From: Sphaeramia orbicularis
Taxonomy: Eukaryota > Chordata > Actinopteri > Kurtiformes > Apogonidae
Assembly (NCBI RefSeq): GCF_902148855.1
Contig: NC_043957.1
Location: 14,255,068-14,319,067, forward strand
Direction of reading: 5' to 3'
Length of the DNA: 64,000 nt
In this document: piece by piece, positions 1 through 11,575 of the stretch
Position numbering within the stretch: position 1 is the first letter of the stretch
How the letters are laid out: the number at the start of each line of letters is the position of its first letter
The notes under the pieces: generated by a model
Told to the model about the DNA's origin: nothing
The model's database searches: none
What the model saw: only the letters and a program-made list of their open reading frames with translations
Translations under genes and position numbers: made by a program

Positions 1-140
1 ACTAAAAATACTACTACTAGTATTACTAAAAATACTACTACTACTGCAAATACTACTACAACTACTACTACCACTACTACTAAAAATACTACTTCTATTA
101 CTACTTCTCCTTCTACTTCTCCTCCTTTTACTGATAGAAT
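1..140. repeat. (ACT)n-type triplet repeat
   Basis: The window opens with an imperfect run of act/ctact and aaaatact units. A related run recurs at about 1045-1122. Confidence 0.85.
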
Positions 141-167
141 AAACTGATTCAAACTGATTCTCTCTCA

Positions 168-202
168 TACACATACACACACACACACACACACCCTCAC
201 AC

Positions 203-242
<40 letters not shown>
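168..242. repeat. (CA)n microsatellite
   Basis: Nearly pure CA repeat with two short CTCACAC interruptions. Confidence 0.95.
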
Positions 243-249
<7 letters not shown>

Positions 250-317
250 AGAACACAGACAGTTGAAGCTCAGGTGTCAGGTGATCAGCATCAGCCAATC
301 AGGTCACACATGACTAC

Positions 318-2790
318 AACTAATGGGGAGAGGAAAAAATCTGCCAGAAAAGTCCACTTTTTTCTTACCGCTACTACTTCGCCATACTTTGATCTACAGA
401 CTTCATTGAAACTTTAAAACGCAGGCATTTTTGTCCTCTCCGCATGAATGTACTTGGTATGAGGATGGTGTTTACGGTTTTTAATAGGTGAGTCTTCAAA
501 AACCCCTGGGTTGAGTGAAAATTGTCCAAATTTCCTGAGTTAGAGTGTGTGATGTCATCACACTAGAGTGGAAGAGCAGTGAAAATTCAACTGAAAATTC
601 TGTAAATAAATCGCCCTCCCGGCAAAACCATACATCGCAGGTGAATGATATTTTCCAAAAACGTAGCCATGGTTCCTGGGCTTCATATGAACCCATGTTT
701 GAAGACCTAGCTCTTTTTAAAGAGAAATGACATGCACTAGTTTGGAGGCTCATCCCTTCTTTCTCCCATTGACTCTCCATTGTAGCGGATTCCTTCTTTT
801 CTTGGTCAGTTGACTGTTTTTAAAATGCCCTAACTCAGTCATTTTTCGCAGTACGGGAAAAAAACCTACATCTGTATGTTCCCCAGGTCCTTTTGACGCT
901 CACGGTCATTTCAGTTTTCTCCTATCTTTTACGGTTTTCCTGTAATTAGCAGTTTCTCGGGACCTGTTCTGCTCCAGTCTCAGCCTATTCCTGCTGCTCT
1001 GTGTCAGTTTCATTCTGTGTGTGTGTCAGTGAAGCGCCGTCGCTGTGGCAACTACTACTGATACAACTACTAAAAATACTACTACTACTAAAAATACTAC
1101 TACTACTTCAATTACTACTACTAACGGTGACATCTGTCAGCCGCCAGACTTTGACACACAGATTGTCCATATAAAGTGAATGGGAGTTCAGAACACAGAA
1201 TTCCCCTCTGACCATGAAGTCTTTGGTAACGTCGAACCGACATGCCCCCCCGACCCCCGAGCCCCTCTCACGATTTCCGCGTGTGGAAATTGTCTAGTTC
1301 TTTTTTTTATGACTTTTTATTCAAAAAACTTTGAAAAAAAATGCGGCCAACACCGTTGGAGATAGACCAACACAGGTTATTACAAAAATGTGCAGCTTGG
1401 TCTCGAAAGATGTGCTATGTATATTACTTGATATTCCGATGCACGGATTTTGTTAAAATTACAAAAAATTGCCAAATTTGTCAATCCGAAATGAATTGGG
1501 CCATTTTCAAGTGGCTACCATTCCCAAATGATTTGAGCTAAAATTATTCTGTCAACGCACAAATGTTCAGCTTGGCCCAAATATTATCTGTGTTATCATA
1601 TGGTAATGATATCACTTACGGTTTTTGCATAAAAATGCAAAAAAAAAAAAAAAAAACATTCATTCATTTTCAATGGGAGCGACAAAAAAGTTGTCTGTTT
1701 TCTGACCACTACTGCTTCCATACTTTCACCTACAGACTTCATTTAAACTTTAAAACGCAGGCATTTTTTTCATCTCTCCAAAAATGTCTGTGGTATGAGG
1801 ATGGGGTTTATGGTTTTCAATAGGTGAGTCTTCAAATACCCCTGGGTTGGGAAAAAATCTGATCTGCTAGAGTGGGTGATGTCATCACCTAGAGTGGAGG
1901 AGCAGCGAAAATTCACCTGAAAATTTTCTGAACAACTCGCCCTCCCGGCCAAACGAGGTGAATGATCTTTTCCATAAGAGGTGAATGATCTTTTCCACAA
2001 ATGTAGCCATGGTTCCTGGGCTTCATATGAACCCATCTTTGAAGACCTAGCTCTTTCTAAAGTGAAATGGCAGGCAGTAGTGTAGGGGCAAATCCCTCCT
2101 CAGTTCCTTTTCAAAGCAGTACAAATCAGTGTTAAATGGATCGCTGTGCTCCTGGTGAGATGACTGTTTTTACACTGCTGTAACTCGGTCATTTCTCACA
2201 GTACGAACAAAAAAAACACATCTTTGTGTTCCCCTGGTCTGTCTGATGCCCATGATTATGTTACTTTTCACCTATCATTTGCGGTTTTCCCATAATTAGC
2301 AGCTGTTCGGGAGCTGTTTCAGTGTTTCAGTCATTGATGAGCATGCTTGTGTCTGTGTCCTCAGTGGCTACACTACTCATTGTCATGGTAACGGCACATG
2401 TGGTCTGTGTGTCACAGCTGCAGACAATTAAGATAATTAAGGCTCCACAAAAAAATATACACTAATACAGATACAGTACAGTTAAAAATAAATCTAAATA
2501 ATAAATAATGAATGCAGTATGAATAAATATAAAAAAATATATAAATATAATAAAGCTCTAAAACTTCCCATAAATTCTCTCTCTGAAATGAATGAGCTCA
2601 CCTGGGATCACATATACAGACACATGGAACTATTCAATTTAAGGAGCCTATTTAAACGCTGCTTTAACAGGACTGACACAGACTGTGGGAGGGGCTTCTC
2701 ATCTGAATACAGGTCTACAGAAAGTCTGTGGTGACGTCAGTCCACAAACACTGACACACACAATCACATAGGAAGTGAATGGGACATATT
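318..2790. repeat. Diverged tandem duplication, unit about 1.3-1.6 kb
   Basis: Long blocks of about 318-1200 recur in the same order at about 1668-2790. Anchors include ACTTTAAAACGCAGGCATTT (411 and 1747), the TTCATATGAACCCAT block (about 685 and 2024) and AGTGAATGGG (1175 and 2774). The copies have many substitutions and indels. No coding potential was recognised, and the short ORFs in both copies look accidental. The family was not identified. Confidence 0.75.
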
Positions 2791-4012
2791 TCTTCCTTTT
2801 ACATCGCACAAGTCCATCAATCCGGCAAGAAGCAAGCACATGGGTTACATTTCCTTCAGGAAATGTATGGAAGTCTAGTTGTAACTATGATGTAGACAAA
2901 CTCCCAGTGAAAGTGTCAGCTTTCCATAAGCAGGTTCTTTTAGCTTCATTCATGATCTATAAACACAATTTTTCACCACACAGGTATCTGATATGGAACA
3001 ACAGAGACATTTTGTTTAAAAGGAAATCACTTTACTGTGAGAGATGGGTTCAAAACCATATCCCTCTGATGGATCAGTTGTTTAATGCGCGGGAACTATT
3101 GCTAATATACAGACAATTTCTATCTAGGTACAATCTTCCTGTAACTCCCAAACAGTTTGCCATAGTCTATGACACTATTCCCTCTGGTACCCTAATGCTT
3201 TACTGTAATGTTCAGGATCTTCCACTAGCATTGGTCTCGGTGCCTGACCCCACTAGGAAAGATTTGTTTCTCTTTGAGTGCTCATAGAAACATCAACAAA
3301 AATATGCGAGCATTATTTCAGAAAGATACTCTCTCTATTCTGTATGTAATATCATATTGGAATCATTTTGTTGATATTGATTGGATTAAAGTTTGGATGA
3401 TTCCCCATTAATACCTTATCACCAACAAGGTTAAAGAAGTATCCTTCAGAATTATTCACAAATATCACCCCACTACATGTTGAAATTCAAAAAAGACATC
3501 AACTTAAATTGTTATTTTTGTGGGGACCATCCAGAGACTGTGCTGCACCTTTTCTGGCATTGTTCATACACCAAGAAACTGTGGAAGGATATCGTGGAAA
3601 AAATTTTTATTTTGTTGCTACAGATACCCCTAAAAGGAAGAAAAACACTTTTTTTTATAGTTAATTTCTATTTCTTACTTGCTAAATTCTTCATTCACAA
3701 ATCTAAGTTCTGTAACACAAAACCAAATTTTATTTAGTTTTCAAAGGATTTTGAACATTATTTAAAGCTTTTAGATAAATCTGAAAACAAAAAGGCTAGA
3801 AAAACCATCAATATTTGTTGATTTAGACATTGTAATAATTATAGTTAGTTAGTTAGTTAGTTAGTTACTATATAGTTAATATAGTATAGTTATAATTGTA
3901 TAACCCTTCCCTCTGACAAATTTGTTGTTATTTTTCTTTGTCATTTACATTGAGTGTATACTATACCTCATTGAATAAAGATTTATATATTTAAAAAAAA
4001 ACAAAAAAAAAA
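2789..4012 (+). mobile_element. 5'-truncated L1-type LINE (ORF2 C-terminus and 3' end)
   Basis: The translation at 2775-3287 contains PVKVSAFHKQVLLASFMIYK, the HNFSPHRYLIWNNRDILFK stretch and NLPVTPKQFAIVYDTIPSG. A second frame at 3477-3737 has CYFCGDHPETVLHLFWHCSY, the Zn-knuckle end typical of L1/Tx1-type ORF2. The pieces lie in separate frames with stops, so the copy is dead. It ends in AATAAA (3976) and an A-rich tail at 3992-4012. A (TTAG)n run is at 3842-3866. Confidence 0.8.
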
Positions 4013-4344
4013 CTGTTCGATGATATCAGCAACAGCAACATTTACATGTTTACACGGGATTCTGTGTTTTTATTTTTATTTTTGTAAATTTACTCCACAT
4101 TAAAAGTTTTGCTCGTGTGGGTGGAGTTTGTTCAATTATTACATGAAGGGTTGTTTATTTGGTCAAATTAATTTGTATTTTTACTAAAATTGATCCTGTT
4201 CTTATTGTATTTAAAGGAACATTTATTTATTAATAATGATCTCATCTATGATATGAAATAAAACATTTGTATAAATATCACAGCAGTGTACTTTCATTCA
4301 TCACTGTTTACAGTCACCCTCAGTCGTAGTATTACAGTAGTACT

Positions 4345-4590
4345 CTAAAGTATTTTCTTCTTTTTCTTGAGTGTCTCGTTCATTGGTCGGTTTTCTGTCG
4401 TCCTTTCCGAGCGGCTCCGACGGAAGCCGAGCGGCTCGTCTTTCGGCTTCCTCCGCCTCCAGCTTCTCCATCCCCGGTCGGAGCCGTGATGAGTACGCGG
4501 TTCGCCGCTCTGTGATAGATCGCACCGACGACCACGAGCCGGGACCCGAACCGACACCTGAATCTGCAGCACAACCAGGCCGCGGTGAGT
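4345..4590 (+). promoter_or_regulatory. wasf3: Likely wasf3 promoter / noncoding first exon (CpG-rich)
   Basis: This short block is rich in CpG and GC, unlike the AT-rich DNA around it, and ends in a consensus donor (CGCG, then gtgagt at 4585). No convincing reading frame occurs. It is the only promoter-like island upstream of the wasf3 start codon on +. A good acceptor lies at 8610-8611, just before the exon holding the ATG at 8678. I infer a 5' UTR exon of about 4400-4584 spliced to 8612. RNA evidence is absent. Confidence 0.55.
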
Positions 4591-4804
4591 TCTGTCGATC
4601 CCGTATCGATCCGCTCCCTATCTATTTGTGACATAGTGTTATCGATGGATGATGATCGGCTCCGCTCATCGTTCATTCACGCACAGTGATCAACGACATC
4701 ATCAGATCGATACGTGGATCTGATCGATCTGGACCAATCATTGACACGGACACACACACACGCACACGACCATACAGTGTAGAAATGTGCGCATGACGTA
4801 ATGT

Positions 4805-4807
<3 letters not shown>

Positions 4808-4868
<61 letters not shown>

Positions 4869-4884
4869 TGTGTGTGTGTGTGTT
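4808..4884. repeat. (GT)n microsatellite in wasf3 intron 1
   Basis: Almost uninterrupted GT repeat, about 220 bases after the predicted first-exon donor. Confidence 0.95.
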
Positions 4885-5614
4885 AATATATGTGAGGGAG
4901 CGTGGCTTGTGGACGTATGACGTATGCATGTGATTCCACGGTACTGATCTGACCCTTGATGGATAAAGTGGTCTGAACCGGACATGATGATTCTGTAGAC
5001 ATAAAGATACTGGTTGGACTGGGTTTACACCTTCTGGATTTCTGAGGCCTGAACATTCAGAGTGGACCTTCATCTTCATCTGCATCTGAACAATATCAGG
5101 CTCTTACAGGGTTGGTTCATCACCTTCATATTCATATATTTAAGATGTTTCCTCCATTACTGGCTGTCACCGAAGACCTGACATTTTCTTAGATCCAGAC
5201 CTGCCCAAACCAGGTCAGATAAAACTTACCAACGACTGAGGTGGCTCTGAAGGTCTCCTAAATCAAACCTGGTCTCATGTGGTATTGACACTCAGGTATT
5301 AAGGCTTGGTCTGCAGACGGCTGGGATTGGTCAAGTCTGTCAGCTGAGTGAAAGGCCTCATGGGACATATAACACTAATGTTGAAGGTTCTGACTTGGGC
5401 TAGAGAGAATCAGACTCTGGCCATCATGAGGTTCTGGTTCTGTGTTCTCCTCTGGATCACATGTAAACCACTGTGTTTATGCAGCAGAAAACTGAATCAC
5501 ATAATGAAACAAAACATTAGAAATGTTTAAAAATGGGTGTTTTACAAGTTCCTGTTTCCAGTTAAACAGTTCCTTGAACTAGAGGCAGACTCTAGGATCC
5601 ATCTCAAAGGATTC

Positions 5615-5760
5615 AACTACAAAACATTTTATTGTCATGTGTACAGAAGCAGGTTTCCCTGTACAATGAAAATCTTACTTGTCCACACTGAATGCCACAA
5701 GAATTTAAGATAAGTATGAAGTATAAGTATAAAAATTGAAAATGAATAATTTAACTAGTA
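5615..5760. repeat. Interspersed repeat fragment (unclassified)
   Basis: The stretch around TTTATTGTCATGTGTACAG, then CCCTGTACAATGAAAATCTTACTT, resembles a dispersed fish repeat I recall, but I cannot name the family. Confidence 0.4.
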
Positions 5761-5871
5761 AATTAAAACAACCAAAACAAAGTGGCATTTAAAAAAAAAA
5801 GCATGCAAAAGAAAGAGTGTTAAAAATATTTTTAAAAATATAAACTACTATTACTAAGGGAAAAATATATA

Positions 5872-6728
5872 CACTACCGATCAAAACTTTTAGAACACCC
5901 CAATTTTTCCAGTTTTGTGTTGAAATTCAAGCAGTTCAAGTTCAATGAACAGCTTGAAGTGGTACAAAGGTAAGCAGTGAACTGCCAGAGGAAAAAAAAA
6001 AAAAAAAAAAAGGTAAGGTCAAACAAAACTGAAAAATAATGTACTTTTCAGAATTATACAAAAAGGCAAACAAGAAATGGGTTAACAACTTAAAGCAGTT
6101 CTGCAGCGATGGAGATTGATCAAGCCTTGAAAGTTGGTGCTACCAATTCCTACAGTTGTCCCAATGTTTCTGAATTACTGACAAACCCCTCTGTCTGCAA
6201 AAAAGTAGTGTTGGAACACACTTTGGTACCATACTGTTGTAAGCATTATTTGAACAGTATTGCACTGCAGAAAGTAGTGTGTTACTATAAAAATGGAAAA
6301 GAAAAGGCAATTAACGATAGAAGAGAGACAGACCATCATAACAGTTAAAAATGTAGGTCTTTCCTACAGAGAAATTGCCAAGAAAGTCAAGGTATCAGTC
6401 AGTCCAGTTTCCTTCACCATCCAAAGGCACTCAGAAACTGGGGTAAATGCTGACAGGAAGAGGTCTGGCAGATCCAAAGCCACAACAGAATCAGAAGACA
6501 AGTTTCTGAGAGTCAGCAGCTTGTGTGACAGGCAACTCACAGGACAACAGCTTCAAGCAGAGCTCAATAGTGGTCGTAGTAAGGAAGTCTCAGTTTCAGC
6601 TGTGAAGAGAAGACTTCCAGTTGCAGGTTTGATGGGTCAAGTTGCAGCTTGCCTGGGCCATGAAATACCGCCAGTGGACTACTGAAGACTGGAAGAAAGC
6701 ATTATGGACTGATCAAACCTGTATTGTC
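5872..6728 (+). mobile_element. Tc1/mariner-type transposon, 5' half
   Basis: It begins CACTACCGATCAAAAC after a TA, a Tc1-type inverted-repeat start. A frame at 6293-6685 encodes the transposase N-terminus: EERQTIITVKNVGLSYREIA (paired-type helix-turn-helix) and RKRSGRSKATTESEDKFL. The next codons, in another frame, read WTTEDWKKALWTDQT, the region just before the catalytic DDE residues. At about 6729 the element stops against an antisense LINE, and the 3' half and second TIR are not found. It is a broken copy in wasf3 intron 1. Confidence 0.85.
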
Positions 6729-7895
6729 AGAGTAGAGGCCTGTCTCATGTCATCAGGAAGACTGTTCCAGAGTTTAGCTGCATAGAACTGAAACACGGCT
6801 TCACCGTGTTTAGTCCTGACTCTGGGCACCAGCAAAAGACCTCCCTGAGGTTCTCAGGGTCCAAGATGGTTCATATGGGACCAACATGTCACAGATGTAC
6901 TTTGGTGCTAGACCATGGAGAGACTTATAGACAAGCAGAGTTATTTTAAAGTCTATTCTCTGATTGACAGGAAGCCAGTGGAGAGATCTGAGCACAGGAC
7001 TAATATGGTCGTACTTCCTGGTTCTAGTCAGGACCCGAGCAGCAGCATTCTGGATGTACTGTAGCTGTCTTACAGCTCGTTTAGAGAGTCCAGTGAGAAG
7101 GCTGTTACAGTAGTCTAACCTGCTAGAGATAAATGCAAGGATAAGTCTCTCTAAGTCTGGTTTAGACAGTAAACCTTTGATTCTGGCAATGTTTTGAGAT
7201 GGCAAAAGGCTAATGATGTAATTGATTTAATGTGGCTGTTAAAGTTTAGGTCTGAGTCCATTATTACCCCTAGATTTCTTACCTGATTTTTAGCTTTTAG
7301 AGTAAGAGATTCCAGATGACTAATGACACTTTCTCTGGGTTTTTGTGGGCCAAAGACAATGATTTCAGTCTTGTCTGAGTTTAGTTAGAGAAAGTTGTTT
7401 TGCATCCACACAGTGATCTGTTGGAGGCAGTCACAGAGTGAGTCCACTGGCCCATGTTCACCTGCTGTCAGTGAGATATAAATCTGAGTGTCATCTGCAT
7501 AGTTATGGTAGGACATGTTATTACTGCATATTAACTGGCCCAGGGGCAACATGTAAAGATTGAACAAGAGGGGTCCCAGGATGGACCCCTGGGGGACCCC
7601 ACAGGTCATTGCCATTTGGTTTGACACACAGTTTCCAATTTGAACAAAATACTTCCTGTTCTCATGGTAGGATTTGAACCATTTCAGGGCAGGACCAGAG
7701 ATGCCTACCCAGTTCTCTAACCTCTGTAAGAGGATCACATGATCAACTGTGTCAAATGCAGCACTCAGATCCAGCAGGACTAAGACTGTTACTTTACCTG
7801 TGTCTGTGATCAGATGGGTGTAATTTGCCACTTTGATCAGAGAAGTCTCAGTGCCGTGAGCCATTCTGCAAAAGCTGAACCATGGCAGACTGTTG
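6729..7895 (-). mobile_element. L2/CR1-type LINE fragment (reverse transcriptase to C-terminus)
   Basis: On -, 7864-7385 encodes the RT palm: [37 protein letters not shown] and YADDTQIY. Another frame (7205-6810) gives SRLDYCNSLLTGLSKR, then IQNAAARVLTRTRKYDHISP and LRSLHWLPVNQRIDFKI. The N-terminal endonuclease part is absent and there is a frame change between the two blocks, so it is a dead 5'-truncated copy. It abuts the Tc1 element and probably inserted into it. Confidence 0.85.
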
Positions 7896-8600
7896 TCTTG
7901 TTCCTGGTTTGGTCATTCACTTTTTTCTTCTTCCTCCATCCTCTGACAATGGCCACCTCTTCCTTTTCTCGTCTGGCTCTGCTATTGTAAATGCCTGTGA
8001 AATGAAGGCATGCCTGGTTTGTGTTTACAGCTAGCCAGCTGTACCTGGCTGGGGGTGTGTTTGTGTTGTTGTGCTATAAACCGTGCTGTGTCTTCCGAGA
8101 GACAAGACAACAGGCAACAGGAACGGCATAGAGAAGTTGCAAGTGACATATTCAGTCCTAGAGGAGCTAGTGGGAAGGTGGAGGGCTTCCATTCTCCCCC
8201 TAACAAGACATTTAACATTAAAATTACTTTGAAGGTGTTTAATTAAGGTAAAAATGCTGCAAAGTTCTCCTTTAAAAGACATCACATGATCCTGAACAGA
8301 AACAGGAAGTGAGATTTGTTATTCTTGACAAATTGGGGATTGTTGCGTTCATGAGCTGATTGGAGCTGTTCTCTAAATACAGTGACGGTAAAGATCTGTT
8401 AAGTCAAAGAACCAGATAAATGAGACCTGAGGATGGGAATAATCAGTGACCTCTTCAAACATTCATACATCAGTTAGCAGACAACTGTAAACATGAGCTT
8501 TTGAAGAATAATTTCTCCTGCTTCTAGCTTCTGTCGCTGCTGCTTCTTCTTGTGATATTTGACTAAAAGTGAATTTTAGAGCAAAAGATAAATCTGTTTC
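7896..8600. other. wasf3 intron, no gene seen
   Basis: No exon or RNA gene was recognised. Overlapping short ORFs on both strands (about 7982-8285) have no family resemblance that I can see. Confidence 0.5.
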
Positions 8601-8677
8601 TTCAACTTCAGGTGCTTCATCTCAGTCTGATAGAGAATCACTGAACCTGAATTCACCCACTGTGTAGATTATCCATC

Positions 8678-11575
8678 ATGCCTCTGGTGAAGCGGATCAT
8701 CGAGCCCCGGTACCTATGTCGTGGTGCTCTGCCTGACGGGGTCGCCAGTGAGCTGGAATGTGTCACCAACAGTACGCTGGCGGCCGTCATCAAACAGTTG
8801 GGAGGACTGAGTGAGTTCAACACATCACAGTGTCTGTGACAAGTCCATTCAGCCCTGTAACGTCATAGTGTCTTATTTGGTCTCAGGTCGCCATGCGGAG
8901 GACATCTTCGGTGAACTGTTCACGGAGGCCAACAGCTTCTATGTGAGGATGAACAGTCTGCAGGAGAGAGTCGACCTGCTGGCCGTTAAGGTCACTCAGC
9001 TGGACTCGACAGTGGAGGAAGGTGACGACAGCAAGAATACTCAAAGAGGGTGGGGCTGTACAAAATATGCCATTTGTGATGTGATGTTGTGTGTTTGTTG
9101 TCAGTGTCGCTGCAAGACATCAACATGCGCAAGGCCTTCAGGAGCAGTACCATCCAGGACCAGCAGGTGGTGTCACGGAGCTCCATCCTCAACCCGGTTC
9201 TGGAGATGTACCAGCGCTGCGACAAGCCTCCACCACTCAACATCCTCACACCATACAGGTCTGTGTGAACCAGGTCCAGAATGGGCCTCTTTAGACCAGG
9301 TCCATAATGGGTCTCTGTAGACCAGATCCCATTCAGGTCTGCATGTGGTTAATGTTCTGTGTCTCTGCTTATGTTCAGGGACGATAAGAAGGATGGTCTG
9401 AAGTTTTACACCGACCCGTCATACTTCTTCAACCTGTGGAAAGAAAAGATGTTGCAGGCGACAGAGAACAAACGCAAAGAGAAGAGAAGACAGAAGGTTC
9501 ACCTGTCAATCTGTTTACCTGTCTGTCTGCCCACCTGTCTGTGGTTCACATGAATGTATGATGTGTGTTGGCATGTTTTTGCAGGAGCAGAAGCATGTAG
9601 AGGAGTCTTCAGGTCGGGAGGTGAAGAAGGTTGGTCTCCTCAGTTCTGTTTTTCACATCACTGTTCCGACATCTGCTGTTCTAACCAGCACTTTTTCAGG
9701 TCCGTAAGGCTCGTAACCGGCGTCAGGAGTGGAACCTTATGGCCTATGATAAGGAGCTTCGCCCAGACGCTCGATTGACACCGTCACCATATCACACATC
9801 TGATGGCTCACTGTCACCTGACAGGTAAACATGCAGTCATCCGGGCAGGATCGTGAGTAGGAACATTCATCTCTGTTTAAATGAACACATTCACAGAACG
9901 AGGGGACAGAGGTCTTTCAATTTCACTTTCAGTTTTTAGTTTGGGTTATTAGCTTCCTCAATTCACTCATCCTCACATCCTCTGGCTCCACCTCCTCAGG
10001 TCCGATGACCCTTCCTTCTCCAGCCCCCACCATCACGATGCCCAGGGGCATGATGGGAAGGATCACATGACCTCAGCGGCTCCTGGGAGTGGTCAGACTC
10101 AGTCGTTAGACCGTGCTCTCCGACCTGCATCTGCGTCCTCTGTTGTTGCTACAGCAACTGCCCGGCAACACTCATTGGGCCGCAACCAACCACATCATCA
10201 TCACCACCAGGCCCCACCCACTGGATTAGCCAATCAGAACGGAGCTCGCAGCAACGCAGCCAAAGAGGCCAAGTATGAAAACAAACATGTATAAATACAC
10301 TAACATTTGTTAGGATCAGGTTTAGGATTCTGTTGGGTTTCTGTAAATTGGCTTAGAGTCTGGTTTTGACCAACTCTACTGTATATGAAAAGTGTCATGA
10401 GATAACTTTTGTTATGATTTGGGGCTATATAAATAAATTTTGATTGATTGATTCATTGATTGATTGATTGACATTTAGAAACACTGACCTGAGTCCTGTG
10501 TGACCTCTGACTTCTGTCTCCACAGTGATCACCAGATCCCTCCAGCCCCGCCTCCCCCACCCCCCCTAATGCCATCAGCTGGACAGATGACATTCAGTAG
10601 TTCCACCCACCCCGCTGCAATGGCAACACCGCTACATCCTGCAGCCATTCCTGGTAACCAAGGTAACAGACACTTTCATTTCAACAGCTCAATTTCAATT
10701 CAGGTTTAGTTCAGTTTTAGTTTTAGTTCAGGTTTATTTCAGTTTCATCTTAGTTTTAGTTCAGTTTTCAGTTACTTCAGATTTAATGTGGTTTAGTCCA
10801 GTTTCAGATGTGTTTTATCTCAGTTTTAGTTCTGTTTTAGTTCAGTTTTAGCTTCAGTTCAGTATCAACTCTGTTTTAGTTGAGTTTCAGTTCAGTTTTA
10901 GTCAGAACTCAAACATAATCCTGTTGTTTAATCTAACATAACCTTCCCTCCAGGTGGCGCCGCTGTCCTCTCTCGCCCCTATAGCCCGTCCCCTCCACCT
11001 CCTCCTCCAGCCAATTATGTCCCCTCCCCCTCCCGGCCTGGAGGCCAGGCCCCGCCTTCTACTGCTGCTCCTCCATTGCCCCCGGTAACAGATGGCAGGA
11101 AGCCGACCGGAGCCCCTAATGTCCCTATGAACGACGCACGCAGCGACCTGTTAGCTGCCATTCGCCGAGGTCAGTATCAGGTGGTCTGATGGGGTTTTGC
11201 TAAGTCCTGGTGGTCTGATGGGGATCTGCTGGGTCCTGGTGGTCTGATGGGGTTCTGCTCAGTCCCAGTGGTCTTATTGGGTTCTGTTTAGTCCCTGTGG
11301 TCTTATAGGGTTCTACTTGGTCCTGGTGGTCTTATGGGGTTCTGCTTGGTCCTGTTGGTCTCATGGAGTTCTGCTGGGTCTCAATGTGATTTTTCTTGGC
11401 CATGGTCTCAGGGATCCAGCTCAGGAAGGTCCAGGAGCAGAGGGAGCAGGAGGAGGCAAAGAAGCGGGAGCCAACAGGAAATGATGTCGCCACCATCCTG
11501 TCGCGTCGTATCGCAGTTGAATACAGCGAATCAGAGGAGGAGTCTGAACCAGAGGACCAGGACTGGTCCGACTGA
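8678..11575 (+). CDS. wasf3: WAVE3 / WASF3 actin-nucleation regulator, 10 coding exons, 499 aa
   Basis: Coding exons are 8678-8810, 8887-9021, 9105-9258, 9379-9496, 9585-9629, 9700-9824, 10000-10272, 10526-10662, 10954-11169 and 11412-11575. All junctions are GT-AG and phases join to exactly 1500 nt. The protein starts [19 protein letters not shown], the WAVE homology domain (about residues 1-170). [11 protein letters not shown] and TQLDSTVEE favour WASF3 over WASF1/2. A basic stretch (KRKEKRRQK, then [11 protein letters not shown]) is followed by a His/Pro-rich linker, a polyproline region, a WH2 motif near 434-455 ([13 protein letters not shown]) and an acidic end EDQDWSD. Family knowledge: WAVE3 sits in the WAVE regulatory complex at the cell edge, binds actin by WH2 and activates Arp2/3 by its acidic tail. 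Length is close to human WASF3 (about 502 aa). No broken exon was seen. The coding part is compact, with introns of roughly 70-300 bp. The a/b paralogue cannot be decided. Confidence 0.96.
10318..10470 (+). mobile_element. L2-type LINE 3' tail
   Basis: It ends GGGCTATATAAATAAATTTT followed by (GATT)n. The same tail occurs at 25190-25745 and 33221-33315 on + and at 18427-18605 on -. It lies in a wasf3 intron. Confidence 0.7.
10671..10905 (+). repeat. Minisatellite of TTTTAGTTCAG-like units
   Basis: Degenerate 10-12 base units (tttagttcag and variants) fill most of one wasf3 intron. Confidence 0.75.
11176..11395 (+). repeat. Minisatellite, about 28-30 bp unit, in last wasf3 intron
   Basis: About seven copies of a unit like GGTGGTCTGATGGGGTTCTG, plus a short CTNNGTCCT spacer, fill the intron before the last coding exon. 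Confidence 0.8.

Noticed and set aside
11170-11411. Possible CRISPR-like array
   Set aside because: Repeats are adjacent and degenerate without unique spacers. This is a minisatellite in a vertebrate intron.
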